A DNA stretch of 64,000 nucleotides, taken from Heliorestis convoluta. Its GTDB lineage: Bacteria; Bacillota; Desulfitobacteriia; Heliobacteriales; Heliobacteriaceae. The notes beneath the pieces were generated by a model. The model had not been told where the DNA came from and ran no database searches. It worked only from the letters and a program-made list of their open reading frames with translations. Where the stretch lies: assembly GCF_009649955.1 (NCBI RefSeq), contig NZ_CP045875.1:2275501-2339500 (forward strand). Reading direction: 5' to 3'. This document shows, in pieces, positions 1 to 8,895 of this stretch (position 1 is the first letter of the stretch; each line of letters begins with the position of its first letter). The position numbers and the translations under genes were made by a program.

Positions 1-54
1 TTGACTGTTCTAGCGAATAACTTACAAAAGCGGGTTGATGAGTTCTCTGAATAA
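1..54 (+). CDS. C-terminal end of a gene, possibly a chemoreceptor (partial)
   Basis: The first 17 codons read LTVLANNLQKRVDEFSE and end at a double TAA. The gene begins outside the window. An ending of the form 'LQ..V..F' is typical of the cytoplasmic tip region of methyl-accepting chemotaxis proteins, but 17 residues are too few to be sure. A terminator follows at 99-132. Confidence 0.4.
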   Translation: MTVLANNLQKRVDEFSE

Positions 55-98
55 TAAATCGAGAAAAGCGTAGCCCAAGTAAGAATACGTAGCAAATT

Positions 99-132
99 AA
101 GGCCAAGGATTGAGAAGTCCTTGGCCTTTTTG
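99..132 (+). terminator. Rho-independent terminator
   Basis: An 11-bp perfect stem (99-109 with 118-128) closes an 8-nt loop and runs into a T tract. It ends the gene entering from the left edge. Confidence 0.85.
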
Positions 133-157
133 TGAGATGCAGCTTTTTTAAGGGTAT

Positions 158-436
158 TTACACTTCTTCCTCAAAAGAAGTAATCTCCTGAATGATTTTA
201 GTCCATGTTTCTTCGTTAAATTCCCCTTCTGGAAAATCAAAAGTAAGATAATCATATCTCATTGCATACCCACACAGAAGGTTTTCTTCTGCTGAGATGG
301 TGTATGAATAGTGATCGTTCTCTATGTACAGATTAACCCTTTGATTTTGTTCGATTATCTCATACTCATACTTCATACCTGCGATAATTGGCGTAGTAGC
401 TCGTAATTGTTCCAAACGCTCTTGAATTTGTTCCAT
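158..436 (-). CDS. Hypothetical protein, 92 aa
   Basis: I do not recognise this protein. It is acidic, has no signal peptide or membrane segment, and starts with a charged helix (MEQIQERLEQL), followed by what looks like beta-rich sequence (YEYEIIEQ, VNLYIEN, YSYTIS, YLTFDF) and an acidic helical end. An AAGGAGA ribosome site lies about 10 nt before the ATG, so it is likely translated. It stands alone, and the next leftward gene ends near 546. Confidence 0.6.
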   Translation of the reverse strand: MEQIQERLEQLRATTPIIAGMKYEYEIIEQNQRVNLYIENDHYSYTISAEENLLCGYAMRYDYLTFDFPEGEFNEETWTKIIQEITSFEEEV

Positions 437-545
437 TGTCTTTTTTTCTCCTTAATTTTTTCCTCTACTGCGATGTGTCGACAGAAGCTGTGGAAAATCA
501 GCACCAATCTAAACTGTAGTCGCTGCCTTTATCTTCTCCGCTAAC

Positions 546-746
546 TCACCGATATCCTATTTCATCTGATAAGAAATATAACAAACAGAAGAAACTAACG
601 ACAAAAAGACCAGAAAGCGATATCTGGTCTTTTTTGAATATTATGGCATTTTCCCAGTTCTTCATTAATTCATCTCTGTGAATCTCACACCATGCTAAGA
701 CAAGCTTTAATTGTTTAGATGGTTCAAAACAAAAGAGGCATGACAA
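546..746 (-). pseudogene. Remnant of a DUF4160 gene (C-terminal piece only)
   Basis: About 30 residues in the middle of this 66-codon frame (KQLKLVLAWCEIHRDELMKNWENA) match the conserved end of DUF4160 proteins, whose usual ending has the form 'lrLVleW.ElHrdELleNWe'. The N-terminal two thirds of the domain are missing. The frame begins inside the last codons of the CPBP gene and runs through the terminator hairpin at 601-634, giving a nonsense hydrophobic tail. I read it as a truncated remnant, with the break at the 3' end of the neighbouring protease gene. DUF4160 proteins often occur in toxin-antitoxin-like pairs, but no partner (DUF2442) is visible. Confidence 0.6.
601..634 (-). terminator. 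Terminator hairpin, first of two copies
   Basis: A 12-bp stem with a 7-nt loop is flanked by A and T runs, so it could work in both directions. The same 34 bases recur at 3004-3037. Confidence 0.75.
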
Positions 747-1473
747 TAAGTTGATTAAAAACGTGGGTCAGCATGTGTGCTAAAATTGCATAGGCTAACC
801 CACTTTTCCAATAAAGATAGCCAAATCCAATACCTGCAAGGCCGTTTAATAGAAATGCTCGAATAATAATCGGCGTTGATAGCCCTAGCAGGACCGACGT
901 AGCTGGCAAATGACCAGCAGCAAAAATCAACGCTGCTAAAAGTATTGCACTTACATAGATCCAGGAAGGAATAGACTCTTCTTTATTAGCTCTTGCGAAT
1001 AATCTCCAAAGAACAAAGACGATTAAAGATATTAAAAAGAGTCTCATCATTAATTCTTCAACAATACCACCGTATAAAACACTAGAGATAAAGTACCACA
1101 GTGAAAAACGATAAGTTTCGATCTGGTGAGGTAGATATGGAGCAAATACATACTTATCAAAACCGGACAACGTGATAGCCAAAACCGTTGCAATTATGAA
1201 AGCTATTATTACACTATTTTTTTCATATCTAAAATTTAAGCTTAAATGTACTTTCCTGGCCAATTTAAGTCCAACAAATGAAGAAATGAAAGCATATATA
1301 GCTGTTTGTACTGTGGAAATGACTAGCAGTATTTCTGTTGAGCCAAGTTGAGCCACAATCTGTTGTCTTACTTCTTCAGTCGCAGCTGATAGTTGAAAAT
1401 ATCCTAAAGAAAAACCTGCAGCAAGTCCTATCAGTGTAAAAAGAAGGCTTATCTTTAGATCGTTGTTTTTCAT
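724..1473 (-). CDS. CPBP-family intramembrane metalloprotease
   Basis: A polytopic membrane protein of about 249 residues with the CPBP (CAAX protease / Abi-like) motifs: a paired glutamate motif EELMMR at about residues 139-144, an FxxxH-type motif (FAAGH) near 188, and histidines in HMLTH near 233-237. These residues bind the catalytic metal in the family. Members cleave prenylated or other membrane proteins, and bacterial ones are often linked to bacteriocin immunity, but nothing nearby supports that role. The frame stays open to a TTG at 1494, but a GGAGG ribosome site lies directly after that codon, so the ATG at 1473 is the better start despite a long spacer. The 3' end overlaps the DUF4160 remnant. 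Confidence 0.85.
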   Translation of the reverse strand: MKNNDLKISLLFTLIGLAAGFSLGYFQLSAATEEVRQQIVAQLGSTEILLVISTVQTAIYAFISSFVGLKLARKVHLSLNFRYEKNSVIIAFIIATVLAITLSGFDKYVFAPYLPHQIETYRFSLWYFISSVLYGGIVEELMMRLFLISLIVFVLWRLFARANKEESIPSWIYVSAILLAALIFAAGHLPATSVLLGLSTPIIIRAFLLNGLAGIGFGYLYWKSGLAYAILAHMLTHVFNQLIVMPLLF

Positions 1474-1552
1474 AGTTCCGTTCTTTTCCTCCAAATAAAA
1501 CGATTCTTAGTTAGGCCTGTGTACCAGAATCCCTTTTTATGTGAATATTGTG

Positions 1553-1690
1553 CTAAAAAAGGAAATATTGAGCCAAATCATACCAACCCTTCTGTTTATC
1601 CCAGGGAATCGCTGTTTGAGCGACTAACGTAGCCTCTAAGGCATCACCATCGGGACCGGCAACAATTCGTGGTCTTTTCTGTTCGGTCAT
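1553..1690 (-). CDS. Hypothetical small protein, 45 aa
   Basis: A 45-codon frame starts at an ATG with an AGAGGTGA ribosome site 6-8 nt upstream. The product begins MTEQKRPRIVAGPDGDALEA and ends WYDLAQYFLF. It has no membrane segment and no motif that I recognise. The good ribosome site is the main reason to call it. Confidence 0.5.
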   Translation of the reverse strand: MTEQKRPRIVAGPDGDALEATLVAQTAIPWDKQKGWYDLAQYFLF

Positions 1691-1891
1691 TACATTCACC
1701 TCTGCAAGTAGGATACCCGAGCTAGTTTAGCTTATCAGTACATCTTCAGATAGCTTAAACCAATTGATCGACCCTTCAATTGGAATGATAAAAGCGAAGG
1801 GTGAAAGATCGACTCATGCTGTTCTGGCGGAATACCGATGCTGCCGTATCTCCTAGTCCAAATGAGATGACCCTTCTCTCAATATTAATAC

Positions 1892-1935
1892 AAAGGTCAC
1901 AGGTTAAAAATCTTCTTAACCTGTGACCTTTTATG
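1892..1935 (-). terminator. Bidirectional terminator hairpin
   Basis: AAAGGTCACAGGTTAA pairs with TTAACCTGTGACCTTT across a short loop. It sits 33 nt past the stop of the SEC-C gene and would end that leftward transcript. Confidence 0.8.
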
Positions 1936-1967
1936 CATTAAGGCTCTCTATCTTGAAATTTCGCTTT

Positions 1968-2882
1968 TTAAGTATATGCACAACACTTCTTGTATTTTTT
2001 CCCACTGCCACATAGACAGGGATCATTCCTGCCAACTTTTTTGCTACTTTTAGCCTGTTCACTAGAATGGCCTGCCAAATTAGGCCTTTTCGTTATATTT
2101 AATATTTCTTCCGGTGTATGGCCGTTGTTTTCACATAGCCTTGTATTGTTGGCCAAATCGATGACAAGCTGCATCACTTCAGATACCTGATCTCTATTTT
2201 TAAAGATTACATTTCTACGGTTAAAGACATCAATAATGTTTTCCATTGAGAAATCATACTGGCAGGTGCCTTGAATATCTGAACAAAGATTTTCTGCTTT
2301 GAAAAAATCACCTTTAAAGATGTTCTTGCTTAGATAGTTTAATAAAGCTTTGTATTGTTTCGTAATCTCGTGGTATGATTCCTCTTTGTATTTTAGTAAC
2401 TCTTCTTGCTCTGGAACGTAAAAAGGCTTACCTATCCGTTGCCTAAGTTGTTCTTCGAACTCGTCATACTCTATGATTGTCTCTTCCACAAAGTAATCGT
2501 CAAATACTACAACAAAATTATTTCTTAATTCTAGTGGCGCCACTCGAGCAATTTTGGCAAGGGTGTCTGAGTTAACTTCGGCATTATTTTGCCGGTTATA
2601 AATCTCAACCACCTTGTCTTTGTGGACTATACCATAGAGGTGGGTGAGGGATATGGCATAATCGAGCAATAACTTGTTATTTTTGTAGAAAATAGCCCGC
2701 TTGGCTTGTCGGTCTAATAACTGTCCGATTCTACTAGTTGACAGCTCAAACTGGGCTGCTATCTCTTTATAGGTCATTCCCCGCAAGAACATTTTAACGA
2801 TCTGCTTACTCTTTTTATTGCCAGATAAAATATCGGTATCTGTAATGCTATTAAAGGCCGCAAGTTTTTCTGCTTTGTTCAT
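1968..2882 (-). CDS. HTH protein with C-terminal SEC-C zinc motif
   Basis: The 304-residue protein starts with a predicted helix-turn-helix (about residues 28-60, 'GMTYKEIAAQFELSTSRIGQLLDRQ') resembling sigma-factor region 4 or a LuxR-type HTH. It ends with the SEC-C zinc finger (about 284-302; NDPCLCGSGKKYKKCC), the motif of the SecA C-terminus. The middle is not recognised. SEC-C proteins are varied and often nucleic-acid-linked. An HTH plus SEC-C suggests a DNA-binding protein with a protein- or ribosome-contacting tail, but its target is unknown. The ATG has a GGGAG site 8 nt upstream. It appears monocistronic, with a terminator on each side. Confidence 0.75.
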   Translation of the reverse strand: MNKAEKLAAFNSITDTDILSGNKKSKQIVKMFLRGMTYKEIAAQFELSTSRIGQLLDRQAKRAIFYKNNKLLLDYAISLTHLYGIVHKDKVVEIYNRQNNAEVNSDTLAKIARVAPLELRNNFVVVFDDYFVEETIIEYDEFEEQLRQRIGKPFYVPEQEELLKYKEESYHEITKQYKALLNYLSKNIFKGDFFKAENLCSDIQGTCQYDFSMENIIDVFNRRNVIFKNRDQVSEVMQLVIDLANNTRLCENNGHTPEEILNITKRPNLAGHSSEQAKSSKKVGRNDPCLCGSGKKYKKCCAYT

Positions 2883-3003
2883 GAATGTATCTCCCTATCA
2901 GAATAGCTTCGATAAGTAATATACCACATTTCTACACCATTTAGTTCACTCGCTAGATATGTTATTCTTTCACTTGTATCATGGGGTACATAGACTACCA
3001 AAC

Positions 3004-3041
3004 AACAAAAAGACCAGAAAGCGATATCTGGTCTTTTTGTC
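3004..3041 (-). terminator. Terminator hairpin, second copy (spoVR end)
   Basis: Same 34 bases as at 601-634: a 12-bp stem, 7-nt loop and T tract, 20 nt past the spoVR stop codon. Confidence 0.8.
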
Positions 3042-3061
3042 ATCCATTCCGTTTCCGCCAC

Positions 3062-4513
3062 CTACTGATACTTCCGCGTAACCTTCTCGCCATTATAGGT
3101 AAAAAGAACTTTCTTCCCATCAATCATCGTCTCTAGATGTACCGGCCTCTGCCAAAAGGTATAGAGATAAGGAATCGTTCTTTCCAAGTAAGGAATATCC
3201 AATTCTACGCCTTCGTAGGCGTGTCGCAAATAGAGTTCTCCTGCTCGGTTAAAATCACCATCTTCCACGTAGATGGTCGGGAAGCCGCCATTGGTTAATT
3301 TGTCTACCAATTGATCGCGGACTACTTCCCAGTTCTTTTCGATCACTTGCCACTGGTTGCCGACTTTTTTGTAGATATATAAGTCAAGGTCATGGACTAG
3401 TTCTTTGGTTAGGTAGTTGCGTAAAAAGGATTGGTCTGTTTCCACTTCCCGCACTTCAAACATCTTCTCTCGGCCATAGCGCTTCTCAATGTCTTCAAAC
3501 ATTTTCAAGCCTACATAGTAAGGATTGATCGATAAGCGAGAAGGCTGCACGACCTGGGCATGCATTTTGGCAAATTCCCAGGCATCGTTTTCGGTCATCT
3601 CCATTTCTCGCATGATCCGTAGGTGCCAGTAGGAGGCCCACCCTTCATTCATGATCTTCGTCCGCAACTGCGGCCAAAAATAAAGCATTTCATCACGTAT
3701 GATCGAAAGAATATCTTGTTGCCACTCTTCCAGAAAGCGTCCTTCTTTCATCAGAAAGAGCAATACATCTTTTTGGGGTGATAGTTTTTTTGTAGAGCTT
3801 TCATTTTCTTCTTTCTTCTCATTCGTTTCACTATGTGATAAAATTTTTGACTTACTATCGCTGCTTGTTTTTTCTTTGCTAACTTTGGCTTCATCTCTCT
3901 CTTTTTTTGCAAGCTTATCTTCGAGTTGGAATAAGTCATCATAACGGCTTGACTGTGGGGGACTTTCTTTTTTCTCTTTCACTTCTTTAATCGTACGATG
4001 ATAGGGATCGATATGTTCTTGTAAAGCCAAAGCTGCATCTAGAAACTTCTCTACTTCTTGCCGACCCTGTTCTAACTCGTACTTCCGAATTCGCTCTGCC
4101 GAAGAAGCCATAGACTCGACCATAAACCGCGAAGTACCTGCATAGGCGGCGTTATTCTTGAAAAAGTCACAATGGGCCAACACATGGGCACTGACAAGTT
4201 CATTTTGAATTGGTCGATTTCCTTCTAATAAAAAGGCATAGCAAGGGTCTGAGTTGATCACCAGTTCATAAATTCGCGATAGGTTATAATCGTAAGACAT
4301 CTTCATTTTCTGAAATGTCTTACCAAAAGACCAGTGAGTAAATCGAGTCGGCATTCCGTAGGCTCCAAAAGTATAAAGAACATCTGCCGGTACGACTTCA
4401 AAGCGCATCTCATAAAAATCAAGTCCATAGTCTTTTGCGATGTCCATCAACTTGGGAATGGATTGAGCCAGCCGATCCAAGTCTCGATCTAAAGGGCTTT
4501 TATGGGAATTCAA
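3062..4513 (-). CDS. spoVR: SpoVR family protein
   Basis: The N-terminal half follows the SpoVR/YcgB pattern: '[37 protein letters not shown]', then '[12 protein letters not shown]'. SpoVR is needed for spore cortex formation in Bacillus, and it usually accompanies YhbH and PrkA, both present here about 12 kb away in the same orientation. A lysine/glutamate/serine-rich linker (about residues 185-245) separates the two conserved parts. The start is a TTG preceded by AGGAGG with a 10-nt gap. The protein has no signal peptide, so it is likely cytoplasmic. Its biochemical activity is not known for the family. Confidence 0.93.
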   Translation of the reverse strand: MNSHKSPLDRDLDRLAQSIPKLMDIAKDYGLDFYEMRFEVVPADVLYTFGAYGMPTRFTHWSFGKTFQKMKMSYDYNLSRIYELVINSDPCYAFLLEGNRPIQNELVSAHVLAHCDFFKNNAAYAGTSRFMVESMASSAERIRKYELEQGRQEVEKFLDAALALQEHIDPYHRTIKEVKEKKESPPQSSRYDDLFQLEDKLAKKERDEAKVSKEKTSSDSKSKILSHSETNEKKEENESSTKKLSPQKDVLLFLMKEGRFLEEWQQDILSIIRDEMLYFWPQLRTKIMNEGWASYWHLRIMREMEMTENDAWEFAKMHAQVVQPSRLSINPYYVGLKMFEDIEKRYGREKMFEVREVETDQSFLRNYLTKELVHDLDLYIYKKVGNQWQVIEKNWEVVRDQLVDKLTNGGFPTIYVEDGDFNRAGELYLRHAYEGVELDIPYLERTIPYLYTFWQRPVHLETMIDGKKVLFTYNGEKVTRKYQ

Positions 4514-4597
4514 AAGGAATCTACCTCCTTGTACTTCACTTCCTTTTCAACATATGTATGTCGTCCCTAAATCAATATGTAAATATTATGAAAAGTA

Positions 4598-4630
4598 AAG
4601 AGAACGCCCGATTACTGGCGTTCTCTTGCT
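4598..4630 (-). terminator. Terminator of the iron ABC operon
   Basis: AAGAGAACGCC (4598-4608) pairs with GGCGTTCTCTT (4616-4626), about 107 nt beyond the stop of the ATPase gene on the minus strand. Confidence 0.75.
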
Positions 4631-4732
4631 GTTAAGCTACTGCTATAGCTGCTTTATGGTACCTTATGGTTGCTTCAAGGCTGCTTTGTGAAGTTCTATA
4701 TATTTCATTACTTGGTTAAAGGAATCGGTCCT

Positions 4733-5788
4733 TTAATCGGCTCTGACAACAGCCACAAAATGAGGCAATACACGAAAGCGCAGGCGATCCCCTTTTTTGA
4801 CACTTTCTTCAGGATGGATATGAACTAGAATTTCTTGCTTTCCACCATCAGCTAATTCCGCTTCAATCAAAGCATCAATGGCTTCCCCGGTGTAGGTCCA
4901 TTGCATCAAAGTCCCGCACACCATACCTTCTGGATCTAGTTCCAGACTATCTGGTCGAATGGAGATATAAGCCTCTTCGCCAGGGGAAAGGTTGTGGGTG
5001 TGATTACAGGCAATCGTACCTAACGAAGTAACGACGGAGCGTCCATCGTCACCAATTCTACCTTTCATTAAATTAGATTGCCCCACAAAAGTGGCGACAA
5101 AGCGATTGGACGGATACTGGTAGATCTCCCGTGGTGTACCGAGTTGTTGAATCACACCATGACGCATTACAACGATACGGTCGGAGATAGCGAGCGCATC
5201 TTTCTGATCATGAGTAACAAAAACAGCCGTTGCGTTCGCTTCTTTGATAATATCTTTGACTTCAACGCGCATCTGCGTACGAAGATCAGCATCTAAATTA
5301 CTAAAAGGCTCATCGAGTAGAACTACAATAGGTCTGCGTGCTAACGCTCTTGCTAAGGCAACGCGCTGCTGCTGTCCCCCTGATAGTTCATGGGGGTACC
5401 GCTTTTCATAACCCTGCAGATCCACAATCGCTAAGACTTCGCGGACCCTCTCTGCTTTGTCTCGCTCGCGATAGCCAAAGCCCACGTTATCAAAGACGGT
5501 AAGGTGAGGAAAAAGAGCATAATCTTGAAACACCATGCCAATGCCTCGTTTTTCCGGTGGTACCCAGTTGCTTTTGCTGCTAACAATGCGTCCACCCAGG
5601 GAGATCGTGCCCTGATCAGGCCGCTCGAAGCCTGCGATCAAGCGCAATGTCGTCGTTTTACCACAACCACTTGGGCCAAGCAGTGTTACGATCTCTCCTT
5701 TTTCCACGGCAAGGGATAAATTCTTCACCGCTGCTTCTGTAGATCCTGGATAGGTCTTATATAAGCCTTGCAAATCAATATGATACAA
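4733..5788 (-). CDS. fbpC: Iron(III)-type ABC transporter, ATP-binding protein
   Basis: A 351-residue ABC ATPase: Walker A GPSGCGKTT (38-46), Q-loop region 'MVFQDYALFPHLTV', signature LSGGQ (135-139), Walker B VVLLDE (155-160) and the H-loop 'VFVTHDQ'. A TOBE-like C-terminal region follows from about residue 240. This is the FbpC/PotA-like arrangement. It is the last gene of the operon, 33 nt after the permease gene. The start is a TTG with an AAGGTGG site. The substrate is inferred from the family of the binding protein and permease; other metals or polyamines are less likely. Confidence 0.9.
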   Translation of the reverse strand: MYHIDLQGLYKTYPGSTEAAVKNLSLAVEKGEIVTLLGPSGCGKTTTLRLIAGFERPDQGTISLGGRIVSSKSNWVPPEKRGIGMVFQDYALFPHLTVFDNVGFGYRERDKAERVREVLAIVDLQGYEKRYPHELSGGQQQRVALARALARRPIVVLLDEPFSNLDADLRTQMRVEVKDIIKEANATAVFVTHDQKDALAISDRIVVMRHGVIQQLGTPREIYQYPSNRFVATFVGQSNLMKGRIGDDGRSVVTSLGTIACNHTHNLSPGEEAYISIRPDSLELDPEGMVCGTLMQWTYTGEAIDALIEAELADGGKQEILVHIHPEESVKKGDRLRFRVLPHFVAVVRAD

Positions 5789-5821
5789 AAGAAAGTCACC
5801 ACCTTTATGTTTATGCCTTGG

Positions 5822-7468
5822 TTAATATTTTTTCAGCATCCACCGTAAAGGAATAATCGATAAGAGCACAAGCAACAAAGCGGCTGGTGCAGCAGTCTGA
5901 TAAAAGCCTTCACTCGCATCAATCCAGATTCGAACGGCCAGTGTATCCATCCCAGGGGGCCGCAAAAGAAGTGTCGCTGGCAACTCTTTGATAGCACTGA
6001 CAAAGACAAGAGCACTGCCTGCCAAAAGACCTGGCGTGATCAGAGGCAAGGTCACTCGCATCATCACTTGCCAGGGTGAGTAGCCGGCCATACGTCCTGC
6101 TTCATCGAGTCGTGGTGAGACAGCCGTTAAAGCCGCTTCAGCCGCTTGCATGTTCTGGGGCAAAAAGCGAATCACATAGGCCACAATCACCAAGGCCGCT
6201 GTGCCGTAGAGAAAAGGAATATACTGATTGAAAACAAAGATAATCCCCAAGGCGACAATAACACCTGGCAAAGCATAGCCTGCATAAGCAAGCTTATCTA
6301 CAAAAGTACTGACAATAGAAGGATTTCGAGACTTAAGATATACAACGGGCAATGCTAGAATCATACAGAGTACGCTGGCAGAGCCGGCCATAAAGACACT
6401 ATTCCAAGCAAAACCCCAGAAGCGAGAATCAATGGCACCACGAGTAATGCCCACAGAGGACCAGTAAAAAAGAACAGCCAAGGGCAAGACTACGGCCAGC
6501 GTGAAGATAGCAATGACATAAAAGAGCAGAGGCAGCTTATAGTGCCCTAGCTCACTAACAGGCGCTTGTCGCGGTGTGCCTTTCGATTGATAGAAGCGTT
6601 GTTTTTCTCTTGTTTTCGCTTCTCCCCAGATAAATACCAGGGTAATTGCAATTAAGAGTACACTTAAGATGGCAGCGGCCACTTGATCATAGTTGCCCAT
6701 CTGAAAATAAATGGCTGCCGTAAACGTTGTATAGCGTAAAGCAGCGACGGCACCAAAGTCCGAAAGAACATAAAGGGCCACCAAAATAGCGCCTGCCCCC
6801 ATGGCGGGACGTAAAAGCGGCAACGTCACTTTCCAGAAAACTTGTCCGTAGTGAAGGCCCGCAATTCTGGCTGCTTCTTCATAATTTAAGTTCGATCGTT
6901 TTAAAGCAGCAGAGGTAATCAAGTATACATAGGGATAGGTAAAGAGAATCAGAACAAAAGCGACACCCCAGAAAGAATAGATGTTAAAAAGAGGGCTTCC
7001 AAGCCAATCACGGATCCACCCCGTAGGGCCAAAAATTATGATATAGGTAATCGCTCCTACATAAGGGGGAATTAAAAGAGGCAACGCAAGCAACCATTGC
7101 CAAGCTTTACGTCCTGGCAGATCGGTTCGAATGACCAAAAAAGCCAAGGTTACGCCAATGAACAGGGCAAAGAAGGTTACTACAAAAGTCAAGCTGAGTG
7201 TGTTCTGCAAAAGAATAGGAATTCGTGTATCTAGTAGTCGAAGCCAGCGATCGGCACCACCTTGTATTCCCCGTATAACCACATAGAGAATGGGTACTAG
7301 CATGGTTAGTGCTGTCACAATGGCAACAGTGAGGAGACCAAGGCCTGGTGGATTGCCGCGCCACAGCTTTAACCAGAAGAAGGAAAAGGCCCCTGGTAGA
7401 TCAGGGACCTTTTCCTGGGATTGTTCAATTGTTTCAGGCGGTACGGACTTTTTCGGTATACTTTCCAA
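5822..7468 (-). CDS. fbpB: Iron(III)-type ABC transporter permease (fused two-domain)
   Basis: The protein has 548 residues with about twelve membrane segments in two similar halves, as in FbpB/SfuB permeases where two permease domains are fused. Each half carries the EAA-type loop for docking the ATPase: 'EEAARIAGLHYGQVFWKVTLPLLRPA' in the first half and 'DEAGRMAGYSPWQVMMRVTLPLITPG' in the second. The start is a TTG with an AGGGG site. It lies 31 nt after the binding-protein gene and 33 nt before the ATPase gene. It would move the cation delivered by the lipoprotein across the membrane. Confidence 0.92.
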   Translation of the reverse strand: MESIPKKSVPPETIEQSQEKVPDLPGAFSFFWLKLWRGNPPGLGLLTVAIVTALTMLVPILYVVIRGIQGGADRWLRLLDTRIPILLQNTLSLTFVVTFFALFIGVTLAFLVIRTDLPGRKAWQWLLALPLLIPPYVGAITYIIIFGPTGWIRDWLGSPLFNIYSFWGVAFVLILFTYPYVYLITSAALKRSNLNYEEAARIAGLHYGQVFWKVTLPLLRPAMGAGAILVALYVLSDFGAVAALRYTTFTAAIYFQMGNYDQVAAAILSVLLIAITLVFIWGEAKTREKQRFYQSKGTPRQAPVSELGHYKLPLLFYVIAIFTLAVVLPLAVLFYWSSVGITRGAIDSRFWGFAWNSVFMAGSASVLCMILALPVVYLKSRNPSIVSTFVDKLAYAGYALPGVIVALGIIFVFNQYIPFLYGTAALVIVAYVIRFLPQNMQAAEAALTAVSPRLDEAGRMAGYSPWQVMMRVTLPLITPGLLAGSALVFVSAIKELPATLLLRPPGMDTLAVRIWIDASEGFYQTAAPAALLLVLLSIIPLRWMLKKY

Positions 7469-7499
7469 TATCTACAACCCCTAGCTTAGACCATTATCT

Positions 7500-8558
7500 T
7501 TACAGGTTCAAATCTAGACCAGCATCTTCAATCAATTGTTTTACATCAGACCAGACAGGGCCTAGTTCTTGTAATGGCATATCCATTACTTTGTATTCAT
7601 CAATCTTTTTCGCAAAGCCAACTGCTTCTACAGCAGGATTCAGAGGAACTTCCATGCTATTGAAAGCAAATACTTTTTGTTGTTCTGGTTCTAAGAGCCA
7701 GTCAATAAAGGCTTTCGCATTCTTCGTATTGGGAGCGTCTTTGATAAGTGCTACGCCTGCAGCGTTGACAAAAGCACCGATGTCATCAGAGCCTTGATCC
7801 GGGTAGATAGCACCTACATTGTTATCTTTGTCTTCGTTGAGCTGCAAGTGATAGTAGTAGTTGTTAACAAGACCAAACTTAAATTCACCGGCACCCACAG
7901 AGCGACGAATGTCACCGTGACCATTTACAACAGCGCCTGCATTTTCTCGAACTTGCTCAATCCATTCTTTGGTCTTCTCATCGCCCCAAGCGGCACGTAG
8001 CGCTGCAACGTGAGCAACCATAGAACCATTGCCACCGCGGGTAATCATAAACTCTCCTGACCACTTCGGATCCGTTAATTCCCATAAGGCCTTGGGCATT
8101 TCTTCTTCTGAAATAAGGTCTTTGTTGTACATCAGAACGCGAGTTCTGGCAGAAAGACCTACCCAGGAGCCATCCACAGCGCGATACTTGGGATCAATGA
8201 CTTCTAACGCTTTAGAATCGTTGCTCGCTAAAAGGCCTTCTAAACGAAGATATTCCATGGCGCCAGCATCATTGGAGAAAAAGATATCAGCTTGTACATT
8301 GTTTCTTTCTTCGATAATCTTGTTCACACTTGCTTCGTTGCCACTGAGCATGCGAACTTTGATGCCTGTCTGCTCCTCAAAGCTTTCTACAAGAGGCTGT
8401 ACAAAGGTTTCGTTACGGGCCGAGTAGATAACAAGCTCCTTCGTTTCCTTGTCTGCATCTGCAGCCGTTGAAGTACTTGAAGACGAGGAACAACCGGTAA
8501 CGAACAAAGCGGTACCAAGCAAGGTAGTCATCAGCAATTTACCTAGAGACTTCTTCAT
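7500..8558 (-). CDS. fbpA: Iron(III)-binding lipoprotein of an ABC transporter
   Basis: The precursor of 352 residues has a lipoprotein signal: a lysine-rich start, a hydrophobic core and the lipobox FVTGC with Cys at 23, followed by a serine linker. The mature part 'ELVIYSARNETFVQPLVESFEEQTGIKVRML' matches the FbpA/FutA class of extracellular solute-binding proteins. A tyrosine-rich stretch 'NNYYYHLQ' (about residues 235-245) could hold the iron-ligating tyrosines of the family. It is the first gene of the operon; an AGGAGGGA site precedes the ATG. A consensus promoter and Fur-like site lie upstream at 8664-8718. Confidence 0.92.
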   Translation of the reverse strand: MKKSLGKLLMTTLLGTALFVTGCSSSSSTSTAADADKETKELVIYSARNETFVQPLVESFEEQTGIKVRMLSGNEASVNKIIEERNNVQADIFFSNDAGAMEYLRLEGLLASNDSKALEVIDPKYRAVDGSWVGLSARTRVLMYNKDLISEEEMPKALWELTDPKWSGEFMITRGGNGSMVAHVAALRAAWGDEKTKEWIEQVRENAGAVVNGHGDIRRSVGAGEFKFGLVNNYYYHLQLNEDKDNNVGAIYPDQGSDDIGAFVNAAGVALIKDAPNTKNAKAFIDWLLEPEQQKVFAFNSMEVPLNPAVEAVGFAKKIDEYKVMDMPLQELGPVWSDVKQLIEDAGLDLNL

Positions 8559-8663
8559 AACTCTTAGGTCCCTCCTATGATTCGGTCGTTTTTATGTATA
8601 GAACCGGAGCAATTCCGGATACTACCGAAAATTGTAATTTCCTTTACTTGTGTCGGTTTTTGG

Positions 8664-8683
8664 TGATAATGATTTGCGATTGC
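8664..8683 (-). promoter_or_regulatory. Fur-like operator
   Basis: GATAATGATTTGCGATTGCA resembles the Fur box built from GATAAT hexamers. The first hexamer is perfect, and the next two are degenerate. It sits just after the -10 element, over the expected transcription start of the iron operon, which is where a repressor would act. It is read from sequence only. Confidence 0.5.
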
Positions 8684-8689
8684 ATTTAT

Positions 8690-8718
8690 ATACTACTGTG
8701 CTAGCCTCTCGGTGTCAA
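8690..8718 (-). promoter_or_regulatory. SigA-type promoter of the iron ABC operon
   Basis: On the minus strand a perfect TTGACA (-35, 8713-8718) is followed after 17 nt by TAGTAT (-10, 8690-8695). The start would be near 8683, giving a leader of about 125 nt before the binding-protein gene. Confidence 0.7.
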
Positions 8719-8766
8719 CACTCTTTTTACAGAAAATTTTCACAAAGCAGTCTCTCTTAAAAACTA

Positions 8767-8812
8767 GAAAAAGATAGGTTTGCTTATGGTGTAGCAAACC
8801 TATCTTTTTCGC
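8767..8812 (-). terminator. Terminator after the REC-GGDEF gene
   Basis: GAAAAAGATAGGTTTGCT pairs perfectly with AGCAAACCTATCTTTTTC around an 8-nt loop. It separates the GGDEF gene from the iron operon promoter. Confidence 0.85.
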
Positions 8813-8895
8813 TAAAACAATCTTGTCATGTACCCGGGGCCGGTCTTCTTCATTTACTGCCAAGCCCTATAAAAGCTTGTTATGTACATACTTTG

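Noticed and set aside
2879-3061. 60-codon minus-strand frame between spoVR and the SEC-C gene
   Set aside because: It runs through the terminator hairpin at 3004-3041 and has no ribosome site; its start abuts the spoVR stop.
3699-3944. 81-codon plus-strand frame over spoVR
   Set aside because: Shadow of the low-complexity lysine/glutamate linker of SpoVR.
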